From: Streptomyces decoyicus
Lineage (GTDB): Bacteria > Actinomycetota > Actinomycetes > Streptomycetales > Streptomycetaceae
DNA length: 64,000 nucleotides
Reading direction: 5' to 3'
Assembly: GCF_019880305.1 (NCBI RefSeq)
Contig: NZ_CP082301.1
Coordinates: 4,836,001-4,900,000, forward strand
Under the pieces are notes generated by a model. It ran no database searches and was not told where the DNA came from. It saw only the letters and a list, made by a program, of their open reading frames with translations. Numbering within the stretch: position 1 is the first letter of the stretch; the number at the start of each line of letters is the position of its first letter. A program made the position numbers and the translations under genes. Shown piece by piece: positions 24,720 to 32,762 of this stretch.

Positions 24720-25739
24720 TCAGAACGTCGCGCGGATTTCCCCCACCCGCGCGCCGCCGCCGAAGAGCGGGGCGTCCTCCAGGCGGGCCAGGACGGGAAC
24801 GTCGAGGCCCATGAGGCGCAGGGTGCGGGCGAGGACCGGGCCGAGGGTGCGGGTGGCACCGTCGTCGATCTTGAAGGCGAGGGCGCGGCCGTCGGGGAGG
24901 GCCAGGGCCTGGACGGCCTCGGCGCCCATCTTGGCGAGGGTGCCCGGGAGGGCCTGCATCAGCCAGGTGTCGGGGCGCCGGGTGCCGGCGACGTACTCCG
25001 GGTGGGCGCGCATCGCGTCCGCGACCCGCCGCTCAGGGGTGCCGGGCCCGGCCTGGACGAAGTACTGGAAGGCGCGGGCCAGGCCCGTCAGCGACAGGGA
25101 GAGCAGCGGCGCCCCGCAGCCGTCGGTGCCGACGTGCGCGGTGTCCTCGCCGCTCGCGGTGCGGACACCGTCGGCCACCAGCTGTTGCAGCGGGTGAGCC
25201 CGGTCGAGGTACGAGGCGAGCGGCCAGCCGTTGAGCGCGGAGGCGGCCAGCATCGCGGTGTGCTTGCCGGAACAGTTCATCGTGAGCCGCTCGCGGACCT
25301 GGCCCGAGGCGAGGTACGCCTCCGCCTCCTCGTGGTCCAGCGGGAGGTCCGCCGGAGTCTGGAGATCGCCGGGGGTCAGACCGTGCTCGGCCAGCATGGT
25401 CCGTACGAGACCGAGGTGGAAGGGCTCGCCGGAGTGGCTCGCGGCGGCCAGTGCCAGCCGCTCGCCGGAGAGGTCCAGGCCCGCCCGCAGCACCGCAGCG
25501 GCCTGCATCGGCTTGTTCGCGGAGCGGGGGAAGACCGGGGCGGCCGCCTCGCCCAGCGACCACTCCACGCTGCCGTCGGCGGCGAGCACCACCAGCGAAC
25601 CGCGGTGCCGTCCCTCGACGAAGCCGGAGCGGACGACCTCGGCCAGGACGGGGGAAGCGGGAACGGGCGCACCTTCCGTGGACCCGGGGGAGGCGAAGGC
25701 TTCCCGGGTCGGTGCGGATATCGGCGTGGGCGAGGTCAT
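24720..25739 (-). CDS. Type II-like (Rhizobium-type) L-asparaginase
   Basis: 339 residues matching the asparaginase_II family, which is unrelated in sequence to the E. coli enzymes. Active-site blocks: FPRSANKPMQA near residue 72 with the Ser-Lys pair, SHSGEPFH near residue 102, and MNCSGKHTAM near residue 155 with a second Ser-Lys pair and a nearby Cys. VGTDGCGAPLLSLSL near residue 205 provides the Cys/Asp positions of the zinc site. It should hydrolyse asparagine to aspartate and ammonia in the cytoplasm. It follows rsiG in map order but is transcribed separately on the same strand. Confidence 0.88.
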   Translation of the reverse strand: MTSPTPISAPTREAFASPGSTEGAPVPASPVLAEVVRSGFVEGRHRGSLVVLAADGSVEWSLGEAAAPVFPRSANKPMQAAAVLRAGLDLSGERLALAAASHSGEPFHLGLVRTMLAEHGLTPGDLQTPADLPLDHEEAEAYLASGQVRERLTMNCSGKHTAMLAASALNGWPLASYLDRAHPLQQLVADGVRTASGEDTAHVGTDGCGAPLLSLSLTGLARAFQYFVQAGPGTPERRVADAMRAHPEYVAGTRRPDTWLMQALPGTLAKMGAEAVQALALPDGRALAFKIDDGATRTLGPVLARTLRLMGLDVPVLARLEDAPLFGGGARVGEIRATF

Positions 25740-25790
25740 CGGCGGCCTTCCGGGAGGTGACCTGTCGCCCCCCGGAGGCTTGTGGCCCGG

Positions 25791-26528
25791 TCAGGACAGC
25801 AGGTCGTCTACTTGCGCTTCGCCTTCACGGTACCTGCGGGCAATTTCCGCGCTGCAATCGTCGGTGGTGCGCTGCAACGACTGACGGCGACGCGAGACCT
25901 GCTGTTCGTAGCGGATCAGCCGGCCCATGGCGTCATGCAGCTCCTGGTCCGTACGCGCGGTGAGATCGGACAGCTCGACCTCGCCGAGCATTTCCTCGGC
26001 GAGCCTGCGGTACTCCTCGCTGTGCGGCGTGCCGACCGTCACGTGCCGGGCCGAGGAGCGGTGCCGCGACGGCAGGTCCGTCAGGATCTCCGGCAGCCGG
26101 TCGAGGAGCGGTGAGTGCTGGGCGCTCCGGCGGGCGAGCTCGGCCCGCAGGATGTCGATCCGGCCCTGCAACAGCCGCCGCAGATAGCTGAGATCGGCTT
26201 CTTCCTGTTGTGAGTCGCGTCGTACCACCCGCAGCTCGGGCAGTCCCAGACCGGACAGATCGGGTGTGGTGGCCGGACGGCAGTGGTCGCGCTGCTGCGG
26301 GGGGCGGGGTTGCTGAGCCTGGCCTGCCTGGAGCATGGGGCCGTCCTCGGTGCCGGGCGGCTCGACGCGAGCCGTTGCCGTGGTGGTCGTCAGGGCGGTG
26401 GGGGGTGGTGGGGTGGCTGCCGGACGTGTGGTGTCTGCCGTGGGGGCGGTGGAGGTCGTCCGACCGTTCGGTGTCGTACGGGCGGGTGGTACGGGACCGG
26501 GTGTCTGTCCGGCGCCGAGAGTGCTCAT
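25791..26528 (-). CDS. rsiG: RsiG-type c-di-GMP-dependent anti-sigma factor for WhiG
   Basis: 245 residues from ATG 26528. The first 85 residues are Thr/Pro-rich and probably disordered. The rest is a helical hairpin carrying two exact copies of the motif E-x3-S-x2-R-x3-Q-x3-D: Glu110, Ser114, Arg117, Gln121, Asp125 and Glu208, Ser212, Arg215, Gln219, Asp223. In S. venezuelae RsiG these motifs bind a c-di-GMP dimer, and the complex sequesters sigma WhiG to delay sporulation. Both copies being intact suggests full ligand binding. The neighbours asparaginase and dtd have no evident developmental role. Confidence 0.93.
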   Translation of the reverse strand: MSTLGAGQTPGPVPPARTTPNGRTTSTAPTADTTRPAATPPPPTALTTTTATARVEPPGTEDGPMLQAGQAQQPRPPQQRDHCRPATTPDLSGLGLPELRVVRRDSQQEEADLSYLRRLLQGRIDILRAELARRSAQHSPLLDRLPEILTDLPSRHRSSARHVTVGTPHSEEYRRLAEEMLGEVELSDLTARTDQELHDAMGRLIRYEQQVSRRRQSLQRTTDDCSAEIARRYREGEAQVDDLLS

Positions 26529-26703
26529 GGATCGTTCCGTCCCCTCGTCCGGTGCCGCTTCCTGGGCATGTTGTCCATGAAACGCACCACGTGCACGCAT
26601 CGTGCCACTCTGGGCGGTCCTTCTGCAGGGCCATGGCACCCGAACGGCCCCTGTAGGGGCACGGCTGTCCGAAGGCGGTGGGCCGCCCGGCATGATGGCG
26701 GGT

Positions 26704-27129
26704 ATGCGAGCTGTGGTGCAGAGGGTTGACGGCGCACGCGTCGAGGTGGCGGGCGAGACGGTCGGGGAGATCGTCGGTGAGGGGCTGTGCGTGCTGGTGG
26801 GGGTCACGCACGAGGACACCCCGCAGAAGGCGGCGCAGCTCGCCCGCAAGCTGTGGTCGGTGCGGATTCTCCAGGGCGAGAAGTCCTGCTCGGACACCGC
26901 GGCGCCGCTCCTGGTGATCAGCCAGTTCACTCTCTACGGTGACGCCCGCAAGGGCCGCCGCCCCACCTGGAACGCCGCGGCCCCCGGGCCGGTCGCCGAG
27001 CCGCTGGTCGACGAGGTCGTCGCACAGCTGCGGGCGCTGGGTGCCCATGTGGAGACCGGCAGCTTCGGCGCGGACATGAAGGTGTCCCTGACGAACGACG
27101 GGCCGTTCACCGTGCTGGTCGAGGTGTAG
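26704..27129 (+). CDS. dtd: D-aminoacyl-tRNA deacylase
   Basis: 141 residues from ATG 26704 (MRAVVQRVDGARV). Both DTD active-site motifs are present: SQFTLYGD near residue 79 and the Gly-cisPro block NDGPFTV near residue 132. It removes D-amino acids (and Gly) mischarged on tRNA. It is convergent with ygfZ and shares a nested terminator with it. Confidence 0.95.
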   Translation: MRAVVQRVDGARVEVAGETVGEIVGEGLCVLVGVTHEDTPQKAAQLARKLWSVRILQGEKSCSDTAAPLLVISQFTLYGDARKGRRPTWNAAAPGPVAEPLVDEVVAQLRALGAHVETGSFGADMKVSLTNDGPFTVLVEV

Positions 27130-27199
27130 GCCCGGCGCTCCGGGTGCCCGCGGGGGCACCCGTGCGTCCGGGCGGCCGTGCGTCCGGGGGCGGGCCTAC
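27126..27199. terminator. Nested bidirectional terminator between dtd and ygfZ
   Basis: Outer arms GTAGGCCCG and CGGGCCTAC include both stop codons; an inner hairpin has perfect 9-bp arms at 27141-27149 and 27154-27162. Confidence 0.75.
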
Positions 27200-28176
27200 G
27201 GCTCGACGACGGTCTCCTGTGCCGCCGCGGTGCCGCCCGCCATCAGCGGCGCGTCCACCGGGACGTTCCGCTTGACGAGGGCGAGCGCGATCGGGCCGAG
27301 TTCGTGGTGGCGGGCCGAGGTGGTGATGAAGCCGAGCTGCCGGCCCTCCTCGCCGTCCGAGGCGAGGCGGACGGGGGTGCCGTGCGGCGGCAGATGGACC
27401 TCGCTGCCGTCCAGGTGCAGGAAGACCAGCCGGCGCGGCGGCTTGCCCAGGTTGTGGACCCGGGCGACGGTCTCCTGGCCGCGGTAGCAGCCCTTCTGGA
27501 GGTGGACGGCGGTGCCGATCCAGCCCAGCTCGTGGGGGATGGTCCGGTGGTCGGTCTCCAGGCCCAGCCGGGGGCGGTGGGCCTCGACGCGCAGTGCCTC
27601 CAGCGCCAGGACGCCGATCGCCGGGCCCTTCGCCGCGGCGAAGGACTCCAGGTCGGTGCGCGGCAGGAACAGATCGCGGCCGTGCGCGGTCTCGCGTACG
27701 ACGGCGTTCTCGGGCACCTCGGCGATGGAGCCGGCCGGAAGGTGGACGACGGCGATCTCGTCCGTGCGGTCGGCGACCTCGACCCGGTAGAAGAACTTCA
27801 TGCTCTCCAGGTAGGCGATCAGCGCCTCCTGGCTGCCCGGTTCGGTGTGCATCCAGGTCGTCTCGCCGTCGTCGACGAGGTAGACCGCGTGCTCGATGTG
27901 GCCGTGCGCGGACAGGATCAGGGCCTCGGTGGCGTGGCCGGGCGCGAGGTCGCTGACGTGCTGGGTGAGCAGCAGATGCAGCCAGCTCAGCCGTTCGGCG
28001 CCGGTGACGGTGACCACGCCGCGGTGGGAGAGGTCCACGAAGCCGGAGCCGTCGGCGAGGGCGCGCTGCTCACGGAAGAGGTCGCCGTAGTGCGCGGCGA
28101 CGCCTTCGTCGGGGGCCTCGGCGGGGACGGCGCCGGGCAGCGACAGAAGAGGGCTGGCGGGAGTTTGTCGCAGCAT
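27196..28176 (-). CDS. ygfZ: YgfZ/GcvT-like folate-binding Fe-S protein
   Basis: 326 residues. Shows the YgfZ signature KGCYRGQETVARV near residue 234, with the conserved Cys, and the GcvT-like N-terminal barrel (FVDLSHRGVVTVTGAERLSWLHLLL). YgfZ helps maintain particular Fe-S enzymes and binds tetrahydrofolate. It follows nur by 31 bp on the same strand and is likely co-transcribed with it. Confidence 0.92.
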   Translation of the reverse strand: MLRQTPASPLLSLPGAVPAEAPDEGVAAHYGDLFREQRALADGSGFVDLSHRGVVTVTGAERLSWLHLLLTQHVSDLAPGHATEALILSAHGHIEHAVYLVDDGETTWMHTEPGSQEALIAYLESMKFFYRVEVADRTDEIAVVHLPAGSIAEVPENAVVRETAHGRDLFLPRTDLESFAAAKGPAIGVLALEALRVEAHRPRLGLETDHRTIPHELGWIGTAVHLQKGCYRGQETVARVHNLGKPPRRLVFLHLDGSEVHLPPHGTPVRLASDGEEGRQLGFITTSARHHELGPIALALVKRNVPVDAPLMAGGTAAAQETVVEP

Positions 28177-28207
28177 GGGGCCAGCCTACGACTCGCCGGA
28201 GACCGCC

Positions 28208-28645
28208 TCAGCCGTCACCCTCGGCGGCCTTGTCGCGGCAGGCCGCACAGCGCCCGAAGATCGCGAAATGCTTCATGTCCGTATCGAAGCCGAATTGTTC
28301 GTGCAGCTGCGCCGTGAACGGCTCGGCCACCGACAGATCCGCCTCGATGACGTCCGTGCAGTCCCGGCACACCAGATGGATGTGGTGGTGGCGGTCGGCG
28401 AGGTGGTAGGTGGGGGCGCCGTGCCCGAGGTGGGCATGGCTGACCAGGCCCAGCTCCTCGAGGAGTTCCAGGGTCCGGTAGACCGTGGAGATGTTCACCC
28501 CGCCCGCCGTCTTGCGCACCTCGGTGAGGATGTCGTCAGGGGTGGCGTGCTCCAGTCTGTCCACAGCCTCCAGCACGAGCTGACGCTGCGGGGTCAGGCG
28601 GTATCCGCGCCTGCGGAGGTCGCTCTGCCAGTCGGTGGTCACCAC
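28208..28645 (-). CDS. nur: Nickel-responsive Fur-family repressor Nur
   Basis: 145 residues from GTG 28645 (the next codon is also GTG). N-terminal winged helix with RGYRLTPQRQLVLEAVD and NISTVYRTLELLEELGLV; the C-terminal domain has the His cluster ADRHHHIHLVCRDC near residues 84-97 and GRCAAC near residue 132. The sequence is very close to my memory of S. coelicolor Nur, which represses sodF and nickel uptake genes when nickel is bound. It lies 48 bp after the binding-protein gene of the cobalamin-type importer and 31 bp before ygfZ. Confidence 0.9.
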   Translation of the reverse strand: MVTTDWQSDLRRRGYRLTPQRQLVLEAVDRLEHATPDDILTEVRKTAGGVNISTVYRTLELLEELGLVSHAHLGHGAPTYHLADRHHHIHLVCRDCTDVIEADLSVAEPFTAQLHEQFGFDTDMKHFAIFGRCAACRDKAAEGDG

Positions 28646-28693
28646 ACGGCCAGTGTAGAAGGGCGGGCGGCGGGTGTGCGTGGCTTGCCCGCC

Positions 28694-29731
28694 TCAGCCG
28701 CCCTTCCGTACGCCGCGCAGATAGCGGGCCAGGTCGCTGACGGCGGCGGGGTTGCGGGGGCTTTCGACGAGTTCGGCGTAGTCCATGACGTAGATCCGGT
28801 GGTGCTTGACCGCCGAGACACCGGCGAGCGGCCGGTAGGACTCCAGGAACGCCTTCTTCCGGGCGGCGGAGGTGTCGCCGTAGTTGTTGATCACGATGAC
28901 GTCGGGGTCGCGGTCGACGACGGTCTCCCAGCCGACCGTCGTCCAGGAATCCTTGAGGTCCTTCATGACGTGGTCGCCGCCGGCCTTGGTGATGATGTCG
29001 TGCGGTCCGGCGTACTTGCCCGAGGTGAACGGCCTGTCGCGGCCGTCGTCGTAGAGGAAGACGGAGGGACGCCGGGCGGGCGCGGGGGCCTTGGCGGCGG
29101 CGTCGGCCACCTGCTTCTTGTACTTCTTCACCAGGGCCTCGGCCCGGTCCTCGACGCCGAAGATCTTCCCGAGCGTCGTCAGGTCGGTGTAGAGCGCCTC
29201 CAGGGGCGGCATGACGCCGCGGGCGCCGCCGTCCGTGCCGTTGTGGCAGGACTCGGTCAGGACATAGCTGCCGATGCCGAGCTTCTTCAGGGCGGCGGGG
29301 GTCAGGCCGTTGTCCTCGCCGAAGCCGTAGTTCCAGCCCGCGAAGACCAGGTCGGCACGGGCGTCGAGGGCCATCTCCTTGGTGAGCGCCTTCTTGGAGA
29401 GCCGGGGGACCTTGTCGTACGCGGCCTTCCAGGGGAGGCCGTCGAGATCGCCCTTGTCGTCGGGCATGACGTAGCCGGCCATCCGGTTCTCCAGGCCGAG
29501 CGCGAACATGATCTCGGTGATGCCGACGTCGTTGGTGACGACCCGGCGCGGGGCCCTGTCGTACGTGGCGCGGGTGCCGCAGTTCTCGATGGTGACGGGG
29601 TAGCGGCCGGAGGCCTTGGCGGGGTGCCGGCCGGCGGCGGCGTCGCTGCCGTCGCCGGAGACCTTCGCGCCGCAGCCGGTCAGGGCGAGCGCGAGGGCGA
29701 GGACGGTGAGCGGGGCGGTGGAGCGGCGCAT
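28694..29731 (-). CDS. ABC importer binding lipoprotein, probably cobalamin (BtuF-like)
   Basis: 345 residues from ATG 29731, with GAGGA upstream. Lipoprotein signal with lipobox LTGC at residues 17-20. Class III binding fold: YPVTIENCGTRATYDRAPRRVV, then DARADLVFAGWNYGFGEDNGL and DPDVIVINNYGD, a protein usually labelled iron-siderophore or metal binding. The cobalamin riboswitch in front of the operon argues for a corrinoid ligand; a nickel or cobalt chelate is the alternative, given nur next door. Third gene of the permease-ATPase-binding protein unit. Confidence 0.82.
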   Translation of the reverse strand: MRRSTAPLTVLALALALTGCGAKVSGDGSDAAAGRHPAKASGRYPVTIENCGTRATYDRAPRRVVTNDVGITEIMFALGLENRMAGYVMPDDKGDLDGLPWKAAYDKVPRLSKKALTKEMALDARADLVFAGWNYGFGEDNGLTPAALKKLGIGSYVLTESCHNGTDGGARGVMPPLEALYTDLTTLGKIFGVEDRAEALVKKYKKQVADAAAKAPAPARRPSVFLYDDGRDRPFTSGKYAGPHDIITKAGGDHVMKDLKDSWTTVGWETVVDRDPDVIVINNYGDTSAARKKAFLESYRPLAGVSAVKHHRIYVMDYAELVESPRNPAAVSDLARYLRGVRKGG

Positions 29732-29741
29732 GGCGAGGTCC

Positions 29742-30533
29742 TCAGGAGTCGGCGGCGGGGGCGGGGGCGGCGAGACGGTCGAACAGCAGCTGGACGGCGC
29801 CCGATTCGGGATGCCGTACGCGGTGGGCGCGGACGCCGAAGACCTCGGCGAGCAGCTCCGGGGTGAGGACGTCGTGCGGCGGGCCCGCGGCGGCGATCCG
29901 GCCGCCGGCGATGACATACAGCTCGTCGCAGTGCACGGCCGCCAGGTTGAGGTCGTGCAGCGCGGTCAGCACCGTCAGCCGACTGTCCCTGACCTGCGCC
30001 AGCACCTCCAACTGCTGGGCGATGTCCAGGTGGTTGGTGGGCTCGTCGAGGACCAGCACCTGCGGGTCCTGGGCCAGCGCGCGGGCGATCAGCACCCGCT
30101 GCTTCTCACCGCCGGACAGGCTGAGGAAGCCGCGCCCGGCCAGCTGGTCCGCGCCGACCCGGGCCAGCGCCCGCGCGCAGCGTGCGTCGTCCTCGGCGCT
30201 CGCCCGGCCCGCGCCGCGCTGATGCGGCAGCCGCCCCATCGCGACGACCTCGGCCACGGTGAAGTCGAACTCCGTACTGGCCTCCTGGGGCAGCGCGGCC
30301 AGCAGCCGGGCGCCCTCGCGCGCGTCCATGGCATGCAGGTCCGCGCCGTCCAGCCGTACGGTCCCGGCGGCCGGGCGCAGCGCGCGGTAGACACAGCGCA
30401 ACAGGGTCGATTTGCCGCTGCCGTTGGGGCCGACCAGGCCGACCAGCCGGCCGCTGCCGGCCCGTAGCGTGATGTCGTGGACGAGCCGGTTCCCGGCCAC
30501 CTCCACGGACAGGCCGGTGATGTCGAGCCGCAT
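29742..30533 (-). CDS. ABC importer ATPase, FecE/BtuD-like
   Basis: 263 residues from ATG 30533, overlapping the permease stop (TGATG). Walker A GPNGSGKST near residue 36, signature LSLSGGEKQRVLIARAL near residue 145, Walker B QVLVLDEPTNHLD near residue 165, and the switch His in TALHDLN. It powers the FecCD-type permease. The binding protein gene starts 10 bp after its stop. Confidence 0.93.
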   Translation of the reverse strand: MRLDITGLSVEVAGNRLVHDITLRAGSGRLVGLVGPNGSGKSTLLRCVYRALRPAAGTVRLDGADLHAMDAREGARLLAALPQEASTEFDFTVAEVVAMGRLPHQRGAGRASAEDDARCARALARVGADQLAGRGFLSLSGGEKQRVLIARALAQDPQVLVLDEPTNHLDIAQQLEVLAQVRDSRLTVLTALHDLNLAAVHCDELYVIAGGRIAAAGPPHDVLTPELLAEVFGVRAHRVRHPESGAVQLLFDRLAAPAPAADS

Positions 30534-31627
30534 CAGGCGCCGCCTCCGAAGGTGTAGCCGCGCCGCCGCATCAGCAGGACGAAGCAGGGCACGCCGATGA
30601 CGGCGGTGAGCACGCCGACCGGCAGTTCGACGGGCGCCAGCAGCACCCGCGAGAGCAGGTCCACCCACACCAGCAGCACCGCGCCGAGCAGCGGCGCGAC
30701 GGCCAGCACCCGGCGGTGGTCGGCGCCGACCAGCATCCGGGTCACATGCGGCACCATCAGCCCGACGAAGCCGATCGCGCCGCTGACCGCGACCACCGCG
30801 CCGGTGACGGCGGCCGCCACGACGAACAGTTCGCGGCGCAGCCGGGGCGCCTCCACGCCGAGCGCGGCCGCGGTCTCGTCGCCCATCGCCAGCGCGTTCA
30901 GCCGGCCCGCGGAGAGCAGCAGATGGGCCAGGGCGGCGGCGACCGCGGCGGCGGCGATCGGCACCGAGTTCCAGCCGGCCCCGCTCAGGCTCCCGAGCAG
31001 CCACATCATCGCCGAGCGGGCCGCCTCACCGCGGTCGGCGCTGAACACCATGAGGGTGGTGACGGCGGAGAAGCCGTAGTACATCGCGGTGCCGGTCAGC
31101 ACCAGACGCAGCGGGGTGAGCCCGTGGGCGGTGCGGGCGGCCGCGTAGACCAGAGCCATGGCGATCAGCGCGGAGACGAACGCCGACACCGACAGTGCCC
31201 AGACGCCCAGTGCGCCGAGCGTGCCGAAGAGCAGGACGGCGTTGGCCCCGACGGCGGCTCCGGAGGAGATGCCGAGGACGAACGGGTCGGCGAGGGCGTT
31301 GCGGACCAGGGCCTGCACGGCGACACCGATGGCGGAGAGCCCGGCGCCGACGACGGCCGCCAGGACGGCCCGCGGGAAGCGCAGCTCCCACACGATGGTG
31401 TACGCGGAGACCTCGTCCGCCGAGATCGTGCCGCCGGTCAGCCCGGCGCCCAGATAGCGCGCCACCCGGGCCCAGCTCAGACCGGCTGCGCCCAGGCCGG
31501 CCCCGCACAGCAGGGAGCCGAGCAGGACGGCCGCGAGGGCGGCGGTCAGGGGCGGCAGGGGCAGACGCCGGGGCGGCGGCGGTGCGCCGGTCCCCGCCGT
31601 CGTCGGAGGGGTGGTGGGGCTCGCCAC
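30533..31627 (-). CDS. ABC importer permease, FecCD/BtuC family
   Basis: 364 residues from GTG 31627. About ten membrane segments with FecCD marks: LRFPRAVLAAVVGAGLSAIGVAVQALVRNALADPFVLGISSGA near residue 80, GAIGFVGLMVPHVTRMLVGADHRRVL near residue 275, and the coupling region that follows. Predicted to import a large chelate. First gene of its operon, preceded by a cobalamin riboswitch, so B12 uptake is the favoured role rather than siderophore uptake. Confidence 0.92.
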   Translation of the reverse strand: MASPTTPPTTAGTGAPPPPRRLPLPPLTAALAAVLLGSLLCGAGLGAAGLSWARVARYLGAGLTGGTISADEVSAYTIVWELRFPRAVLAAVVGAGLSAIGVAVQALVRNALADPFVLGISSGAAVGANAVLLFGTLGALGVWALSVSAFVSALIAMALVYAAARTAHGLTPLRLVLTGTAMYYGFSAVTTLMVFSADRGEAARSAMMWLLGSLSGAGWNSVPIAAAAVAAALAHLLLSAGRLNALAMGDETAAALGVEAPRLRRELFVVAAAVTGAVVAVSGAIGFVGLMVPHVTRMLVGADHRRVLAVAPLLGAVLLVWVDLLSRVLLAPVELPVGVLTAVIGVPCFVLLMRRRGYTFGGGA

Positions 31628-31737
31628 GGTCGGTCGGCCGCCTCGGGGTCGGGCCGCGTCCGTACGTACCGAGGAGGGCCCGGGACCGCGCTGGTCCGGC
31701 GCGTCCCCTCGCAGTCCACGGCGAGTTGAGCGGAAGC

Positions 31738-31838
31738 GTCGCGCACCACGGGCAGTCGGGCTTGCGGAAGGAGACCTTCCGCCTACCGTTGCGGGTCAGC
31801 GCCGGACTTCGACCGGCTTCCCCCGCGGGGCGCTGGCG
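31738..31838 (-). promoter_or_regulatory. Cobalamin riboswitch (short form)
   Basis: Read on the minus strand, the core GGGAAGCCGGT, then GAAGTCCGGCGCTGACCCGC and AACGGTA reproduces the conserved B12 aptamer centre. A GCGGAAG/CTTCCGC stem follows, and then AAGCCCGACTGCCC, a shortened B12 box. Downstream GC-rich arms (about 31680-31712) could form the terminator or sequester the start. It lies 110 bp before the FecCD permease. Borders are approximate. Confidence 0.85.
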
Positions 31839-31857
31839 GGGAGAGCGGGGCTCTCCC
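31839..31857 (-). terminator. Small terminator hairpin after the nitrobindin gene
   Basis: Perfect 8-bp arms GGGAGAGC/GCTCTCCC with a 3-nt loop, eight bases after the nitrobindin stop and directly before the riboswitch. Confidence 0.6.
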
Positions 31858-31864
31858 GTTGTGC

Positions 31865-32452
31865 TTACGGGTTGTAGGGCGTCCCGTCGGGTCGGAAGAA
31901 GGACACGCCGTCCGGCATGTCGTCCGGGAGGCTCTCCGCCCACTCCTGGAGGTCGGCGACCTTCTTCAGATGCGCCGACATGTAGGGGCGCAGCGGCACG
32001 TCCGGGGTGGCCTTCTCGCCGACCCACATCAGGTCGCTGTTGACGTAGCCGTAGAGCCGCTTGCCGCCGCTGTACGGGCCGGAGGCGGCCGTGCGCGCGA
32101 TGGCGTCGGTGGCCAGGTCGATCTGCGGCTTCTGGTCGGCGAGTTCGCCGTACCAGACCTCCACCACGCCCTGGTCGCGGCTCATCACGATCTCGACCTT
32201 GCGGTCCGCGTCGATACGCCAGAAGCCGCTCTCGCTCTCCAGCGGGCGGACCTTCTTGCCCTCGGCGTCGAGCACCCAGCTGTGCGAGGTGTACTCGAGG
32301 AAGTCACGGCCGTCGTGGGTGAAGCTGACCTCCTGCCCGAAGTTGCACTTCTCGGTGCCCGGGAATTCGGCGACGCCGGCGCCCTCCCAGTTGCCGAGGA
32401 GGAAGGCGAGCGGCACCAGGGCCGGGTTCAGGTCGGACGGGATCTCGATCAT
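31865..32452 (-). CDS. Nitrobindin-type heme/fatty-acid-binding barrel protein
   Basis: 195 residues. The FABP/nitrobindin family motif GNWEGAG lies at residues 20-26, with the ten-strand barrel pattern (FGQEVSFTHDGRDFLEYTSHSW, SGFWRIDADRKVEIVMS) and a C-terminal MSAHLKKV whose His is in the place of the proximal heme ligand. Actinobacterial members bind heme and isomerise peroxynitrite. Starts about 105 bp after the 33-residue ORF on the same strand. Confidence 0.88.
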   Translation of the reverse strand: MIEIPSDLNPALVPLAFLLGNWEGAGVAEFPGTEKCNFGQEVSFTHDGRDFLEYTSHSWVLDAEGKKVRPLESESGFWRIDADRKVEIVMSRDQGVVEVWYGELADQKPQIDLATDAIARTAASGPYSGGKRLYGYVNSDLMWVGEKATPDVPLRPYMSAHLKKVADLQEWAESLPDDMPDGVSFFRPDGTPYNP

Positions 32453-32556
32453 GAGAGCTCAGGCGATCTATGTGGAGGGGATTCGGCAGGGGCGCACGAG
32501 ACGCTCCCATGAGGCTGGCGGGCTGCGCCACCCGGCGTAGCCGGTGGAGCGACGGC

Positions 32557-32658
32557 TCAGCGCTGGCCCTGGTAGAGCTTCTTCCAGGTCAGACCGGCGA
32601 ACGCGACCACGGCGACGCCGACGAGAACCAGCAGGGTGGTGAAGAATGCCTCAAGCAC
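32557..32658 (-). CDS. 33-residue single-membrane-span protein
   Basis: Starts at GTG 32658, eight bases after a clear AAGGAG. The product MLEAFFTTLLVLVGVAVVAF continues with AGLTWKKLYQGQR: one membrane helix and a short basic cytoplasmic end. The ribosome site, codon usage and self-contained hydrophobic design support a real gene, and I recall near-identical peptides in Streptomyces at the same place. Function unknown; it precedes nitrobindin on the same strand and may share its transcript. Confidence 0.7.
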   Translation of the reverse strand: MLEAFFTTLLVLVGVAVVAFAGLTWKKLYQGQR

Positions 32659-32762
32659 GAGCGCGCTCCTTGAACGGAGTGAGGGTGTAACGGACCGCCT
32701 GAGAGTCTAGTCGGCGGCGGGGACAACGGCGCTGTGAGGTCCGCCGCGCCTACTCTTGCCCC

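Noticed and set aside
28694..31627. Iron-siderophore uptake function for the ABC importer
   Set aside because: The family alone suggests it, but the cobalamin riboswitch in front is a more specific indication.
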